Shown here: one piece after another, positions 33,350-64,000 of the stretch
How positions within the stretch are numbered: the first letter of the stretch is position 1
Layout of the letters: the number at the start of each line of letters is the position of its first letter
Assembly (NCBI GenBank): GCA_023055355.1
Contig: JALJCS010000004.1
Coordinates: forward strand, 32,425,744 to 32,489,743
Direction of reading: 5' to 3'
Source of the DNA: Agelaius tricolor
Taxonomy: Eukaryota > Chordata > Aves > Passeriformes > Icteridae
DNA: 64,000 bases
Translations under genes and position numbers: made by a program
The notes under the pieces: model-generated
The model's input: the letters and a program-made list of their open reading frames with translations, nothing else
The model's database searches: none
What the model was told of the DNA's origin: nothing

Positions 33350-36300
33350 TCATTTTTAAAACTAGTATATGTTCTCACACTGTTTTGGACTGCATAAATG
33401 ACACACAGTCCTGCATGAGAATTTGTCAAATGATTGCCATCACAGCCATTCACTGAGTATTAAGATCACATAAATTTAAATTTGTGGATAATACGTGTAT
33501 AATTTTTAGTGCTTTTGCTTCCATTTGTCACAGGAAAAGTGATCAAAATACCTGTAATGTAGGAACTCTGTTCTCTTTAAAGCAATTAATCTCTGAAGTG
33601 TTGCTAACTTTCAATTTGAAAAAAAGTTCAGAGACCTAATAAAAGGAGCTTCAACCATGAGTCATAAGGGAAAAAGGCATGGATGGCTTACACAGTCATT
33701 TTTGGATGCTTATTTTTAAATATTTGTTCACCCACCACACACTCCACCACATGCTAAAATTTCCATGATGACTGTCAATATGCTGAGGCTTTTGTTGCTG
33801 CAGAGGGGCATTTCTGCAGTTGGAAGTATAAGCTCTGCACTCTGTATAGCTCATGTTGGTACCACTTACCCTTTCTTGCTAGGACTTTCCCTGCACTGCT
33901 TACAATGCTCATGTCAGAGACACTCTAGTCATGTCTGCTTGTCTTCTGTAAACTGCCTGCATATTTCAAGGCATCCCTTGGGATGGAGAGCAAGCGGCTC
34001 CTCAGCAGGGATGGAGTTTGTACTCCTCTTGCTGGCTGTCAGGATGTCCCAGTGCTTTGTCGTCTATTCTGTTCATGCATAATGACACTGGAAAAATGCC
34101 AAGCACCTCATCTTTATCCCCATCTCCCAAGAAGACCACTAGTTACATTTCTTGGTTATTTATTTAACCAATATTTTCTCATCTGTTCTTACATGCACAG
34201 GCTGGGGTGCTATATCTTGTCTTTGCATCATGCCAGAACCAAAATAAAAGGAAAGGTAATGACAGCTCTGTAAAAGCTGTGTAATTACTATAATATTTGT
34301 GTTACTGGGAGCTATGTCAAGGATGGCCTTCTCCAAGGAGCTACAATTGGGCTGAAGTGAGGTTGTGTGGGAGGGTGAAATGGACAGGCAGACACCACTC
34401 AGCCCTGTCTTGGGGTTGTGGTATGTGGATGGTGGGGCAGCCAGGGATGCTCAGGTTGAGGTGAGGAGGGATCTGGTGAAGACAAACATTAGCAGTTCTT
34501 CCTGTGCAGGTTCCAACAGGGACACAGCCGCACCTGAAGAAATGATGGCTGTCTAGACCTGGCCTTACTTCCCAGCCAGATGGCTCACAATAATGGTGCT
34601 TCAGTCCCTCCACCAAGAGCACAAAACTAGATAGAAAGTGATCTTGTCAACAAATCCCACACATTTCGTTTCCTAGCAGAGGCTGAGGAGTTTCTGTCCT
34701 AGAGGGAAATTGCAATGATTTGATCATTGTGCCTTCATGAATGTCAGACATCTACAGAAATAGACTTTACAAAGCAGCATTTTTCCCCATGGTATGCTTT
34801 CCACATGTTTTTAGGAGCTCCGTTAAACTTTAACAAAAATTATATCCTTACACTCTTGTGCCATTTGTTTATATCACCTGTTAGGTTTAATCTTCAGGAA
34901 TTACCTGGGAAGATGAAGGGATGATCACAGTTTAATTTATTATGCCCTTTAAAATTTAGGCAGTTCTGAATTTGGTAGTATTTTACTAGATTCTTACTTT
35001 TTAATCCTTATGTATAACTCCCACCTGCTGGAGCATGGAATGTGTTTTCCATGTTCCATTCCAACTCCTGTAGTCAAGATGTGACCAGAGGGGACACAGG
35101 ATGGATAGGTTTGTGTTCCCAGCCACCTGCTGTCCTTGTGAGCCACCCTGTTTCTCTACTGCCATCATCAGCCCAGCTGCCCTGCAGAGCTCACAGGAAC
35201 GGCATCTGCCTCTCCTTGTGGGGCATTTCCTCTGCTAACAGGAACATTGGCCCAAACAGTGTCCATTTTTTGTTACTCCTCCCTCAGTCCACATGAGCAA
35301 CCATGATTTGCTCATCCTGCACTGCTCTACAGCTTCACATTGCTTCCAGATTTGTTATATAAATTGCATATATATTATATACACTAAATACAGATCCAGG
35401 TCTGCATGGTTTTAACTGATTGTAGGTGAATTGTTTATAGCAGTGGGATTCCAGTGCTAGGCCTGTGCTGCATTTCTTATCACCCCTAATGCCTGTACTC
35501 CTCTACAACACTTGTCTCCACTTCTCAAGGCCACTGATACTGTATCAGTCATGTTTCCCTATGCTTCATCCTCACATTAAAGCCATAAATATCTCATCCT
35601 ACACAGAATGGCAGCTTGTAACTACTAGCTGTAAAAACACTAGCTGTAACATCCAAGGATAAAAAAGTAAAACAAATTAGCAATTTACATCTGGCCAGTT
35701 ACAGATACTGATGTCACAAATAAATTGAAGTAATCAGAGCTTCAGGTGGGTCAGGAAAAGATTGGCCAGACCAGGTGTGGCAAACCTCAGCCCTGAGGTG
35801 CTGCACATGCAGTGCAAAGCCTGTTACTGGCAGTGACAGTGGCATCCTGCAGGATGACAAGGCTACATTCCCATCCCAGTGCCCTACACATAGTCCTTTG
35901 CTCTTCCAGCCATGTACATGCAGGCAAAGGGAACAAAGAGGAAATCCGAGTCTGGCTATGGCCAGCAGCTTCACAGAGACACCAGGGCTCCAGTGCACCT
36001 TGGCCTCATACACCAACATCCACAGAAATTTTCAGAAAAGAGTGCAGCTGTAACAGATCAAGTGTCAAGCATTCTAGGATGTGAATTGCCCATCGAGAAA
36101 TGAGTAAAGCACTTGTAACTTGAATTTACTTTAAAATATTGGTCTAAATTGTGGTTTCATTGTAGTGCTTCCAGTCTTTGAGCAGAATGGACTTACTAAT
36201 CTTACTGTCCTCACTTAGCTAGTCTGAAATACCTACTAATTTCACATTGCTCTCTTAATAGGATTCAAATTTGTTGCATCTCTTTCAGTTTAATAATTTC

Positions 36301-36593
36301 AATTGACAAGCACAATTAATTTGTTATTTGGTTTCTTTATTGATTTCTCTGTACTGTTCTTGAAATGTTCAAGCTTCTTTTTTATCAAAATGAGCAGTTA
36401 ATAATAATAATCTTATACTGTTAAAATTGGTATTTTTTATAATTTCACTTAAATGCAGCAGTAAAGGCTACATTTCTATGTCTTGATCAGTGCAGAATTT
36501 TGTTTTAATTAACAAGAGGCTGGTGAGAACCATGGCATTGAATCTCATAAAGTTTATTCAAAACCCCTACATATATACTACAATTGCCTGCTA

Positions 36594-36625
36594 GCAATAT
36601 ATAACAACATAATGTTATATATTGC
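36594..36625. repeat. 13-bp perfect inverted repeat, intergenic
   Basis: Arms GCAATATATAACA (36594-36606) and its complement (36613-36625) around a 6-nt loop; AT-rich. Confidence 0.75.
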
Positions 36626-36767
36626 ACTGTAATGTTACAACAAGATGAAAGGGCCTGGTTGTTGTAAACTGATACGGCTACCATCAGTATACTGGGGACT
36701 ACCTGATCAAAGGCTTGACATTCCTATGACATTTAAGCTGTTCTTTCCAGGAGGTTTCAAACATAAC

Positions 36768-36875
36768 CATAGAATCACAGAGTCATAAAACAGTTTGGTT
36801 CGGATGGGATCTTTAAAAGTCATCCAGTCCAACCCCTGCACTGAGCAGGGACATCTTCAACTAGATCGGTTTGCT
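36768..36875 (-). repeat. CR1 3'-end relic
   Basis: About 100 bp matching the reverse complement of the CR1 3' region (ATAGAATCACAGAGTCATAA start, then TCCAGTCCAACCCCTGCA). Intergenic between ZNG1 and PGM5. Confidence 0.75.
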
Positions 36876-39800
36876 TATAAATCACAGCCTGAATAAAAAA
36901 AACTTTTTAAATCATAATGTTTTTATTTGCCTCTTGGTAAATGTTCTGCTACTTGTTTCTGAAACAAAGCCTGTGAGATCAGTGTCTCTCTTAGAGGACC
37001 TGGAGGAAGGTGGGTAAAAATGAAAACTGACACAGTTGCTAGAGTTCTGGTTTGCAAACAGGAATATCAGAAAGTCATATCTCAGAGGACAACTCAAAAG
37101 CAGCATATTACTTGAACTGAAATAAAGACTTTACTATCCAATAAGTAAGAAAATTTTACTTGGTGAAGAACTCTGCTGTTGTTTCCAGAGGAAACCAAAT
37201 TTGTTCCAAAAGAGGATTTATCCCAGCTGCTCCACTTGTTTTTTCCCTTCTAGTAGTCGATCTACTCACAGGTAGGAAAAGTCATATTAAACGAGTATTT
37301 GGTGTCATCTAGTGGTAACATTTGTTTCAGCAACTTTGTCAGCTATACAGCGATGCAGATGTAGTCTTCTAGGAAATTTTATCTGATTTTGGTCTTAAGC
37401 TTTTTTCCTAGTTGGTAAAGGAGAGAGATTATGGAAAATAAAAATCTGTATCACTTTAGGCTGATTCACTCCAGTGTGAATCTAGTGACTGGTTCACTCT
37501 AAAATCAGAGCAAGGCTTTTTTCCCCCTGCAAATCCTTTCCTCTTTCTTCTTAAAGTAAGAGAATACTGACTTCATGGTTTTGATGGAGCACTTTGCTGA
37601 CACAGTTGCAGGACTGAATTATGATATCAAAAGTGCCTGAGAAGGTAAGTTTTAGCTTTCCTGCCCCACTGTCTTAGAAGGAGGGATTACTTTAATCATG
37701 TTCTTCAAAAAAGAGGTGGTCAGAGTGTAAAGTGCTGTGTTCATGAAATTTTTTAGTTTGGTGGGGATTTTCTTTTTACCTGCCCTGAACCCTCAGGTAT
37801 TCCTGATGCTACAGGATGGACAGTGTTGCTTATTAACTATATAGCCATGAAAGTCACTGGATGGGAATTGGCATGTTTGACATAATCTGATCCAAAGTAA
37901 AACCTGACAGACAACGATCAACAAGAGCAAGTCAAACCAGCACCCTCAGTTAAATAGGTAGGTAGAAACAGCCCTTCCCTTCTGTGCAAGAGGAGCATCC
38001 TGGGGAAAAAGAACTGGTAATTCTAGAGTAACTAAGCATGTTACTCCTCTAAAAGCACTGTGGTCTAAGTAAGACTGACTTGTTCAAACGAGTTCAATGA
38101 CAGATTCATTTTTGCAGTAGTAGGCTGCAGAACCAGATGAAAGGTCAGGCAAAACCAAGAATGGAAGATACGTGAAAACAGAAAGCTAGTTTGTCTGACA
38201 ACAATTTTCCAAATTACATACGTACTAATGGATATCCCTAACTAAACACCCTTCCTGGTTTGCAGGTCGTGAGAACTGAGAGCAAACTCTTCAGAGATGC
38301 GTCAAAAGGTTTGGTAGGTTACAAAACAGAAAAATAAATCAGACTTTGGCTGCGGACAGAGCTCTGCAGAGGCTGAGAGAACAGATATGCCCACAGAAGG
38401 AGGCGCTGCTCCACCACTTTCCACACCTCACGGTGGCACCTGCAGTCACCCAGGGTCCTCAGCTGCTTGTCAGGATTTGGATCCAAATCTCTTGAGGTAT
38501 CCTGAAATTACACCCTTGACTCATTTTCTGTAATTTTTCCCTGGACCTTAGTGAAAGGTTTCTTCCAGACTATTTTTATAATTTTAAAGAACTGTTCTCA
38601 TGTCTGTCTGATCTTCCAGAAGAAACAATCAGAGTGACTTGAATATGGAAAGGTTGTTTAGCAGACAGGTTGTTGCTGTGAGAAATTTTCTTCCTTTCAT
38701 CAGTCATTGACAGAAGATAAAACAAGTTCCCTGGCAGAATCAATTTGTCAGGCAGAATTTAGACTATGTATGCTGGAAAATTACTTGACCCTTGACATGA
38801 GGAAGAGAAGAATTCTTAAAAGGAGAAAAAAATCTCAAGTGCTTTGTCCAATAGTATTCCCTTAAATGGCAGAGTAAGATACAGATGGCATGGTGAAGTT
38901 AAGTATTTATTTTTCAGTGGGTGCAAAAAAACCCCAAAGCAAACGGTTAAGCAACTACGCAAAGTGATCTATATCATGATATTGGCATTTATTAAAGAAT
39001 CACTGGAATTCTGTCTGGGGCTCCTCCTTAAAACAGGCCTTTTTACTCCTTAGGTGTCAAAGTGCTTTCTAAAAGGCCAGTGAATTTGTTTGTTGATCTG
39101 AGACTTAAACATATTGTGTCTTTCTCAAAAACTCAGAAATAAAGTTGCTAATAAAAATCTTCCTCCATTTGAAGGAGCTGTTTTTCTATGCTGCTTTATT
39201 CTTCCTTTTTTTAGTTTGTTTGTTTGTGTTTCTGTGTTTGTGTTCCTGAGTAGTTTAAGCTTTGAGTTCTTGTCAGAGATGCTATGACTCAGAGCAGAGT
39301 GATGGTATTTTGCTTTATTCCCTTGCTTTATTGTTGTAGAAGGCAAACATATAAAAGGCAAAGAATCCTTGTATCAATCATTATGTTGACTGTGTATCTT
39401 CTTTCGGGTATGCTGGTGAAGAGGTGTTGTGGGAACATTTCTTTCCCTGTGTTTTTAAACTTTTCATGTGTTTTGACTTAATTTTAAAAATCGTGGGCTT
39501 TTAAAATGGTTGAAAAATAGATCTCTGCTATCAGTTTTGTTTCTCTTTCATGTACTAATCTATTAGTACAGCAAGAAAACCAGCAGTATTTCTGCAACCT
39601 TTACTACCTAGCATCCCTGGGCTAGGAGGTAGATAGGCAGGATAAATTTGAGCATGTCCCATTTCTGTGTTATCACTGCCCAGCTCCCAGCATCAAACCA
39701 TTGTGTCAGAGCTGAGGTTTTCATTTTACTCAGTAATTCCACTCCTGAGAAGGACGGAGATACACAGGGTACATGCTTACTTGTAAGGAGGGGACTTCAG

Positions 39801-42800
39801 ACCCTGAAGTAGTTTTTTGCTGGGAACCCACAGTGCTTAAGTGGGTGATGATGTGAAAGAGGCCATTTGGTTGGCAGTGTCTGTAAGATGTAGAACATTG
39901 TAGAACATTGTGTCATCTGAGGATTACAGCCTGGAGGGTCTTGTCGTATGTCACTCTCATTGGATGCAGTGGCAGTAGCTATTTGTTGCACCTCTGAAAA
40001 TCAGACTGGGAATCAGCAGGTCTGCAGCAGTAGGAACAGTTTGGAAGTTCTGTTTTATTTTTTGCATATCATGTGCTGGAATGACAATCATATGGATAAA
40101 TTTTCCACTCTTGACTGGTGACATAATTGGTAAATAACCATAAATGGAAGCGTAAGACTTCCACAGTGTCTGTGAAATAAGTTCCTGCTAAATCAGGCCT
40201 TGACAACACGGTTGTCTTACTTGGCAGTACAAACAGCTTGTTAAACAGACTATATCTATCTCTGTCACACAGTCTAGCAAGACTGTGGTCACTGCACACT
40301 TAATTTTACATAAAGTAAGATTACCTAACCTATTTTCAGTTTGAGAGAGAGTATCACTCACTTGAGAGTAAGCAAAACTATTTGAATAAACTTTCTGCAT
40401 CCTTTGGACTTTTTGGAGGATGTTCCTTTTATAAGGATTGCTTCCTCTGTTAGGTTAATGACTGATTGTTCTGGTTCCTTCTCTCAATCCTTTTTTTCCT
40501 TCCTGTTTCTCCTGATTAGATGGATAGTAACAGGCAACTTTATAAGTCAGACCTGACTTACACAACAATCATAAGTTGCTGGCATAGCAGTACATCAGTT
40601 ATCAGTTATGAGAAATATGTTTTCAGGGAATTTTTCCCGTTTGGGCTTTGTAAATCAATTTGCATGTAAGTTTGTGTGAAAATGTTCCTTAAAACAATCA
40701 CCCTGTTTCATAGTAATTACAAACTTGCAGCTGTAGTGAAGTATAGCCTTTCAGGGGATTAAGTAAAATTTCCGGAAAAGAACTCAATAGATATCCATGA
40801 GTTCATAAATACTACTTCTCAATAAAACTCTGCAACAAGGGAACTAATTTTCCTATAAGAATATAAAATACATTTTCTCTGCCTTTTCTAACATAATAGA
40901 AATGCTCCCTGGAAAAGCTTTAATTTGTGAAAGACAAGACAGATAAAGTCAGTCAAAATATCCACCAATTTTTCAATTTTAATTTATCTTTTAATTTTTT
41001 TAAACTTCTAAGTAATTTACATTTTGAAACAAAATCATTGCAAGTTTAAAAAAAGAAGTAGAAAATGCCCCACTTGGAAACACTGGGGTTTAAAAGTAGT
41101 TTTGTTCTTATTACATAATAATGCAAATAAAAAGATATAATTTTATTTATAAAAATAAAACAATATATTAATTGAATTGCAATTTTTGAGTGGTTTAAAT
41201 AAACTGACATTGTATTTTCAGAACTTTTTTGTTTCAAGTTAAAAACTTACAGTAAGTGCATGCTATTCCTCATATGATAACTGCACTACAAGTGGAACTG
41301 GAGTATCCAGCTCAGTGAGGATGAGAATTTGAACTTCAAAACATGCCACCACGGGGAATGGCTGAATTAATTTTGAGTATCCACATTTCTATCTGGAACA
41401 CATATTGCATGAAACAACTGTAAAAATGTGTTTCCATCTAAAACTCAGGTATTATACTAGTGATGAATTGGGAACTTAAAGGCAAAACTTGCTTTGTTTA
41501 TGGCACCAGTTCAATTCCCCTGCAACATCTGCAAGTTGATACAAAATATTTTTCCTTGACAGAAAGAAGTGTCATGTCCATGGCAATTTCCTGTACGTTG
41601 GCATCAAATCAGAACTGGGCTGAGCTTCTACAATCTACCTTCAAGAAAATCCATTAGTATTTTCTGCCATCTTGCAGAGGGGACACTTCAGGCCACCAGG
41701 TCCACTGAATTAGAAGTAATTGTGTGGCTATGAAGGGCTTCTGTTGCCATGGGACAGACTTCTTTCCTTCAAGTCCACACAGGCAACCCAATTCCCAGCT
41801 CAGTGCATGAAAAAACTGGGCCTAAAATGACAAAGGTACTAGTACAATGCTGGTAAAAAAAAAAAGATGGGCAAACACAACAATACAGCTCTTAAAGTAA
41901 TTAACACTGCCATGTTGTCACAAGACAAATGAATTATGGTAAACATTTTAAGGCTCAGGAGTTAAAAAGCTTTAAGAATCAAGTAAGAAACCAACTACAG
42001 GGTGAAAATGTTCCTGAACTAGATTGCATATGTCAAACCAAGTTTCTAAAATTGGCACTCAGAAAGCTAATTGTTTTAGTTGGAAACTGAACAAATTTAA
42101 CTTTCACTCATGTCACTTCATTAAGCTGGTTTTTATTTTAACAACCTTTAAAAAACTCACTCGCAACACAGTTTGGTAATACTAAGAATAAATTTAGCTG
42201 TTGTTTCCCAAGGAGACATTCCAGACTTTTAATATCACCCCAAATTGACAATTATTCATTTTTTGAAGATACACAGCAGTAATCAGTTAATGTTCTGCAG
42301 CATTGGCCATTTACAGGAATTTCCACTTCTCAATGACATCTGCTCAGAACAGGACTGTATTAAAAAAATAAAACAGAAATTGAAACATTTACCCATGGAT
42401 AAATGTATCCACATAATGCTAATCTGGGTGCTGGAAAACTGAAGAACTGAACTAAAAAAAGACAAAAAATTGTTCCTTTTCTTCAGCTTTTGTACTAAAA
42501 TGTTCAGGCTCTCTGCATTAACTTCCTCATCCTTTACACTTCTCCTGTGAAGGCTGGCATTTTATTTTTTAAAGCAAAACCTGAGGTCTCCCTGAAATAG
42601 CATGACTTTACAACATAGTTTTACAAAGTATTACAAGAATCATAATGAAAGAGAGGTTACATAAACTTCTGGATGGACTTACCTAAAGCAGAGCTTGAGT
42701 TTGAACTAAAAATTTTACAGTGCTCAGTACAACCCATTACATTTCTGGTAATGCCTTTGTCAAGGCAATGCTTGAAAAGACTCTAAAATACACTTTTTCA

Positions 42801-44929
42801 TTACTGTACATAAATTACATAGGTGGAGAAAAGCAATTCTGGAAAATTGTCATTGATTGCCTATCTTAAAATATACATTCTGAGAATGTCAGTGTTTGCA
42901 GAGGTTTAAAATTGATTCAAATTGATATATTTTTTTCTAAATGCTCAACACATTCCCTCTATCCATATGAAAAATGCAGTCAATTCTTTATTTCAAAGAC
43001 TATCACATTTCTTCTTACTTTGGTCATGCGTTTTCCTTTATTGGGATCTTATCTGTTCTAATGCTTTCCATCTTTGTTTCTGTTTCCTTGTAGAGCATTT
43101 GCTCTGGTAGATACCAGTTATCTGATTTTATTTCAGCTTTCACTAAGGCATACTAGTGCAATGTCATGATTTCATTGCTGGCAGTGCCCAAAATTATTTA
43201 AGATACAGCTGCCTCATTTAAATTTGCTTTGTTTATATTAGGGATATGAGAACTGGCGTTTCCACAGGGCAGATTTTTCCCTTTTGCTGTTTAAGATGCA
43301 TTCTGAATCAGTATAGGAAGCCGCAATCATGACTACAGGCTAGGTCTGATGAAAGAAATGAGATTACTGTCATCCTGTATGTGCTCTGGCCCTCTGCTAC
43401 AGTATATGGCCCACTACAAAGGTATTCTGCCAACAGAGCTAGAATTCTTGTATCTGCTTAAATGGATTCCTTTGTTTAAACTAAACTGTTGGGCATTGCC
43501 TACCATAGCATGTAGAATGTTTTAACTGTGATGGCAGCCGCCCCTGCCAAAGAAATGTATGTGTAGGAAATTATGTCTTAAACAGTCACACTCTACCTGA
43601 TATGAACCACCAAAAAGCCGGCAGAAATAGGGCTCAAAACCATGACTGAGTTCCTCTGGTTACTATTCAGCAGGTGACTCTCACTGACTCTTAATGAACT
43701 GCTGAATGAACTCTCAGCCTCTGTAGAAGACAAAAACGTTTTAACCCATGTTTGCCTGGCCATCTCCTGTCATTGCAGCAAACACGTGTCTTTGTTGAAC
43801 CATAACACTCCACCTGGCTTCTGAGCGGTGTATGAGCAGATTCCTTCAAAGAAATGAGAAAAATGCCTTAAAAAACTATATTTCCCTACTCAGATGCAGG
43901 TCTGCAGGGATTTCCTAAGCACAAGAATAACATTGAGGTTACACGACTATTTTTCCCAACTCTCCTACCAAGACAGTTGTCCTGGCAAAAAACAATGCTG
44001 TGTGGGCCCAGTGTGAAAAGAGCATTTGGATGGAAAATTTCAGCTGATGTTTGACAGTCACAGGCATCTATAAACACAGCCTTTATACTGGGAAATGTCA
44101 GGCATCTCTGCAGTTGCTAATGCCACCACCTCTGCATTTCATTTAAGCAGAATGAACCCATGCCAATGAACTAAGCTTTACCATACATCTGTATGAAACG
44201 CCTTGGTTTAGCATAGGGAAAGGCACCTTCATGGTTGGCTTTACAGTGAGCCTGGAGAGAAAAACTAGAACAGTTAGTAAGCAAGCCCCTCTTTAAGTTT
44301 ACTTACTATACAAAAACCTTGCTTTTGAGCAATAGAGAAAGAAAAGAAAAAAAGTCGATTCTCTTTGTTCGTTCTCTAGTTGCCCGCTGTGCTGTTCCCT
44401 CTCCTGGGGCAGTACCACTGCGCGGCCTCGCCCCCGCCGGGATGCTGCGCTCCGTGTGGGCGCTGCCCCGCCGGAGGTGCTGCCTTCGTGCCCAGGGTGC
44501 CCGGTCCCGGCGGGGGCCCCGGCGCTGACAGACCGTGATCCCCCCGAGCAAGTGTGCAGCGCTGGCTCGCCCGCTCCTCCGTGCCTCCAGTTACATCCCT
44601 GGCAGGAGCCCGCGGCTCTCGGCTTCGCTTTCCAGGGTTATTTTTGGCCGGGGCCGCCGCATGCTGATGGCAGCGAGCCGGCGAGCCCCGGGCGCCTTGC
44701 CGGGCGGCGCGGCGCCGGCGGGGCCCCCGGCGGGGCGGGCGGGCAAGGGGCGGCGCGCCCCCCGAGCCCGCCCCGGCTCCCTCGCCACGCCGGGCGCCGG
44801 CCGGGGGCCGCCGGGGGCCGAGCGAGCGCGGCCCCGCCCGGGGAACGCCTCTGGGCTCGCACCGCCGGCTCGGCAGCGTGCGCCGGGGCCGCCGCTGGCC
44901 AGCGGAGCCGCGGGCGGGCGGCAGCCGCC

Positions 44930-62080
<17,151 letters not shown>

Positions 62081-63359
62081 GTAAGATGAAATATTTATTT
62101 GTATCACCTTGGTCATTACATTAGTTATCTCTACTTTTTATTAGATAGCAATTCCAAAACTGTGAAGTCTTTTGATAAGAGCTTCTAATTTTCCCAATCT
62201 TTATGTGCTTTATTTTTTAAACTGGTTTTGACAAGATTTTGGTTTTACCTAGACTAATTTTTCCTGTTTTTACTTGCATTAAAAGAGTTTAATTCAGTTT
62301 GGAGAGGAAGTAAATTGGTAAATCTCATGTACCAATATTTTCACTGTATTCTTCCATAAAACTTTATTCTTTTTATTAGTAAATAATGGTTTACAGCCTA
62401 ATCAGGCAGCCCTTTTTATGAAAGTTGTGGAATTTAAAAAAAGATGAAGTAATAATTCAATACAAAAAATCAAAACTCTCCTTAGACTGAGGACATATGA
62501 GCATCTTGTGTTAGCAGCTGAATTTTGAAAAAGTTTCACCTAGGCCTGAGTTTACTGTAAATATCAAAACAAGATGATTACATATTATTAATATATTATT
62601 AATCAATTATTAACATTAAATTAACATATTATTAATCAATTGTGTCTCAATTCATCTGGCTGCATAGCTTTACTATGACAAGAGTGATCTGCTGCTTCCC
62701 TTAAGTGTGTCTAATCAGGAAATATTAATTTTAAAGTGAAAGGTGGGTTGTATGGAAAGGTTGATTGCTGTATCTACAGTTTGCCTATTCAGGAAGTTTT
62801 GAGGTGTTACTAAATTCAGAGCTTGCAGCTTCCTCTAATGATTGACAGAGTCTTTGGGGATATATTCCTTACTTATGGGTAGATAGTCTAGTTTAAGAAA
62901 ATACTGTTAGGTCAGTGTTTGGTGTGTTTTGTTTATTCTCTTCAGTGGTCAAAAAATCTCCTTATCGTTACATTGAAATACAATATAAGTAGAATTCATT
63001 TTGTATGTAAACACCATATCTGCATTTCTGTAAGAACTGAAGAAACAGTGACATTTAAACATGTTTTTCTATCTGCTTTTCATAAAGTTTGATAAATATG
63101 GCAGAAAGCATGAACTCAAGTCCCTGTCAATGCTCTGTGACTGTTTGAATTATATTCTTTGCGATGTTTACTTGACCTTCTGGCACAAAGATTGTTTCAT
63201 GGTGATTACTGCCTTATTTAGTTTTGTGGAGCTAAGCCTGATTATTAAATAAAACTGAGCAACTGATAATCATGGAAGGACTTAATATTTTCCCTTCCAT
63301 TCTTACAAATATTTATTGTTACTACGTGTTTAGTCTGTATCCAGGACACTTGATTTATT
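62081..63359. other. DNA after PGM5 exon 6, presumed intron 6
   Basis: AT-rich with a TATTATTAAT-type repeat; no exon matching the next PGM5 segment is present, so exon 7 must be beyond 64000. Confidence 0.65.
62580..62642. repeat. AT-rich TATTATTAAT-type repeat
   Basis: Imperfect repeats of ATATTATTAATCAATTATTA in intronic DNA after PGM5 exon 6. Confidence 0.65.
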
Positions 63360-64000
63360 TATTTTTTAATTTTGTTTTGTGGTTCTCCTTGTTTTCTTGA
63401 AGACTTAGGAGTTCCATGTTGTCATGTAGTTCAGTGTAGATCGTGCAGTTTTCACACAGATCATGTGGTTCCAAACCCCCTGCCATGGGCAAGGATACCT
63501 TCCACTGGTTGTGCAACTCAGGCAGTGTGGCTGGAGCGCTGTAGCTGGTAAGGACTGAGGCAAAGCTGCCACTGAGTTCCTCAGCCTCCTCCATGTCCTC
63601 AGTAACCAGGTCTCCTGTTTCTTTCTGTAAAGAGTCCACATTTTAGTCTTCTTTTAATCACCAGTGTACCTATAGAAACTATACTTGCTGCTTTTGACAT
63701 CCCTGGCCAGATTTAATTCTATCAGGGCTCTAGCTTTCCTAGCCTTATCTCCAGCTACTTGGACAATTAATCTGTATTCCTCACAGGCTACCTGCCCCTG
63801 CTTCTAAACTGTCTAGGCTTTCTTCTTGTGTTTAAGTTTGTCCAGGAACAACTTGTTCATTTACACAGGCTTCCTGGTGTTTTCGCATTACTTCCTCTTC
63901 ATTGGGATGCATCTCTGTCAAGCCTATAGGAGGTGATCCTTGAATGTTACCCAGCTTTCTTGTGCCCTTCTTTCCTCCTGGGCTTTGTCCCATGGCACTC
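63360..64000 (-). repeat. CR1 LINE fragment, endonuclease-RT linker region, runs off window
   Basis: The minus strand reads [20 protein letters not shown], then KKQETW/ETGDLVTEDMEEAEELSGSF and FASVL, the ORF2 segment before the RT fingers, with frameshifts. In PGM5 intron 6 if exon 7 lies beyond the window. Confidence 0.82.

Larger units (their letters stand above)
31890..44379. other. Intergenic DNA between ZNG1 and PGM5
   Basis: About 12.5 kb with the probable ZNG1 3' UTR at its start, the antisense open frame near 33.2 kb, a CR1 relic near 36.8 kb and a small hairpin at 36594-36625. No confident gene, tRNA or other RNA gene was recognised. Confidence 0.65.

Overview
The window is vertebrate nuclear DNA and almost certainly avian. 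Two genes with GT-AG introns and vertebrate protein sequence sit head-to-tail on the plus strand: ZNG1 (CBWD/COBW-domain zinc chaperone, 15 coding exons) and the first six coding exons of PGM5 (phosphoglucomutase-like protein 5, aciculin). The interspersed repeats are mostly CR1 LINE fragments, the typical bird retroposon. I cannot name the species; from remembered bird gene order the Z chromosome is plausible.

Layout. 1-2490: no gene; it holds a perfect 26-bp inverted repeat. 2490-3190: a plus-strand CR1 fragment abutting the CpG-rich ZNG1 promoter (about 3130-3690, with CRE-type sites). 3416-31865: ZNG1, complete, encoding 370 residues. Its intron 5 contains a full-length antisense endogenous retrovirus (8428-15785). 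The two 605-bp LTRs look identical, a 6-bp target duplication (GCTAGA) flanks it, and gag and pro-pol are both open; env is missing. Intron 9 carries a minus-strand CR1. 31866-44400: intergenic, one small CR1 relic, no gene recognised. 44380-45480: CpG island of PGM5. 44930-62080: PGM5 exons 1-6 (about 347 of the usual ~567 residues); the gene continues beyond the window. 63360-64000: another minus-strand CR1 ORF2 piece running off the end.

Most notable. (1) The provirus looks very young and coding-complete apart from env. Protease and polymerase share one open frame, entered by a single -1 shift at an A AAA AAC heptamer right at the gag stop, followed by a hairpin/pseudoknot candidate. (2) A degenerate genomic copy of the 3' part of PGM5 exon 2, with its splice donor, lies in PGM5 intron 3 between two same-orientation pieces of one CR1 element. 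(3) Several near-perfect hairpins and some unassigned antisense coding-like stretches lie in introns and intergenic DNA.

The two host genes are not known to act together. ZNG1 is a cytosolic GTPase that loads zinc into METAP1; PGM5 is a structural adherens-junction and costamere protein of the phosphohexomutase fold. Exon boundaries were placed by hand from splice consensus, reading-frame continuity and knowledge of the families. No alignment or database search was run.
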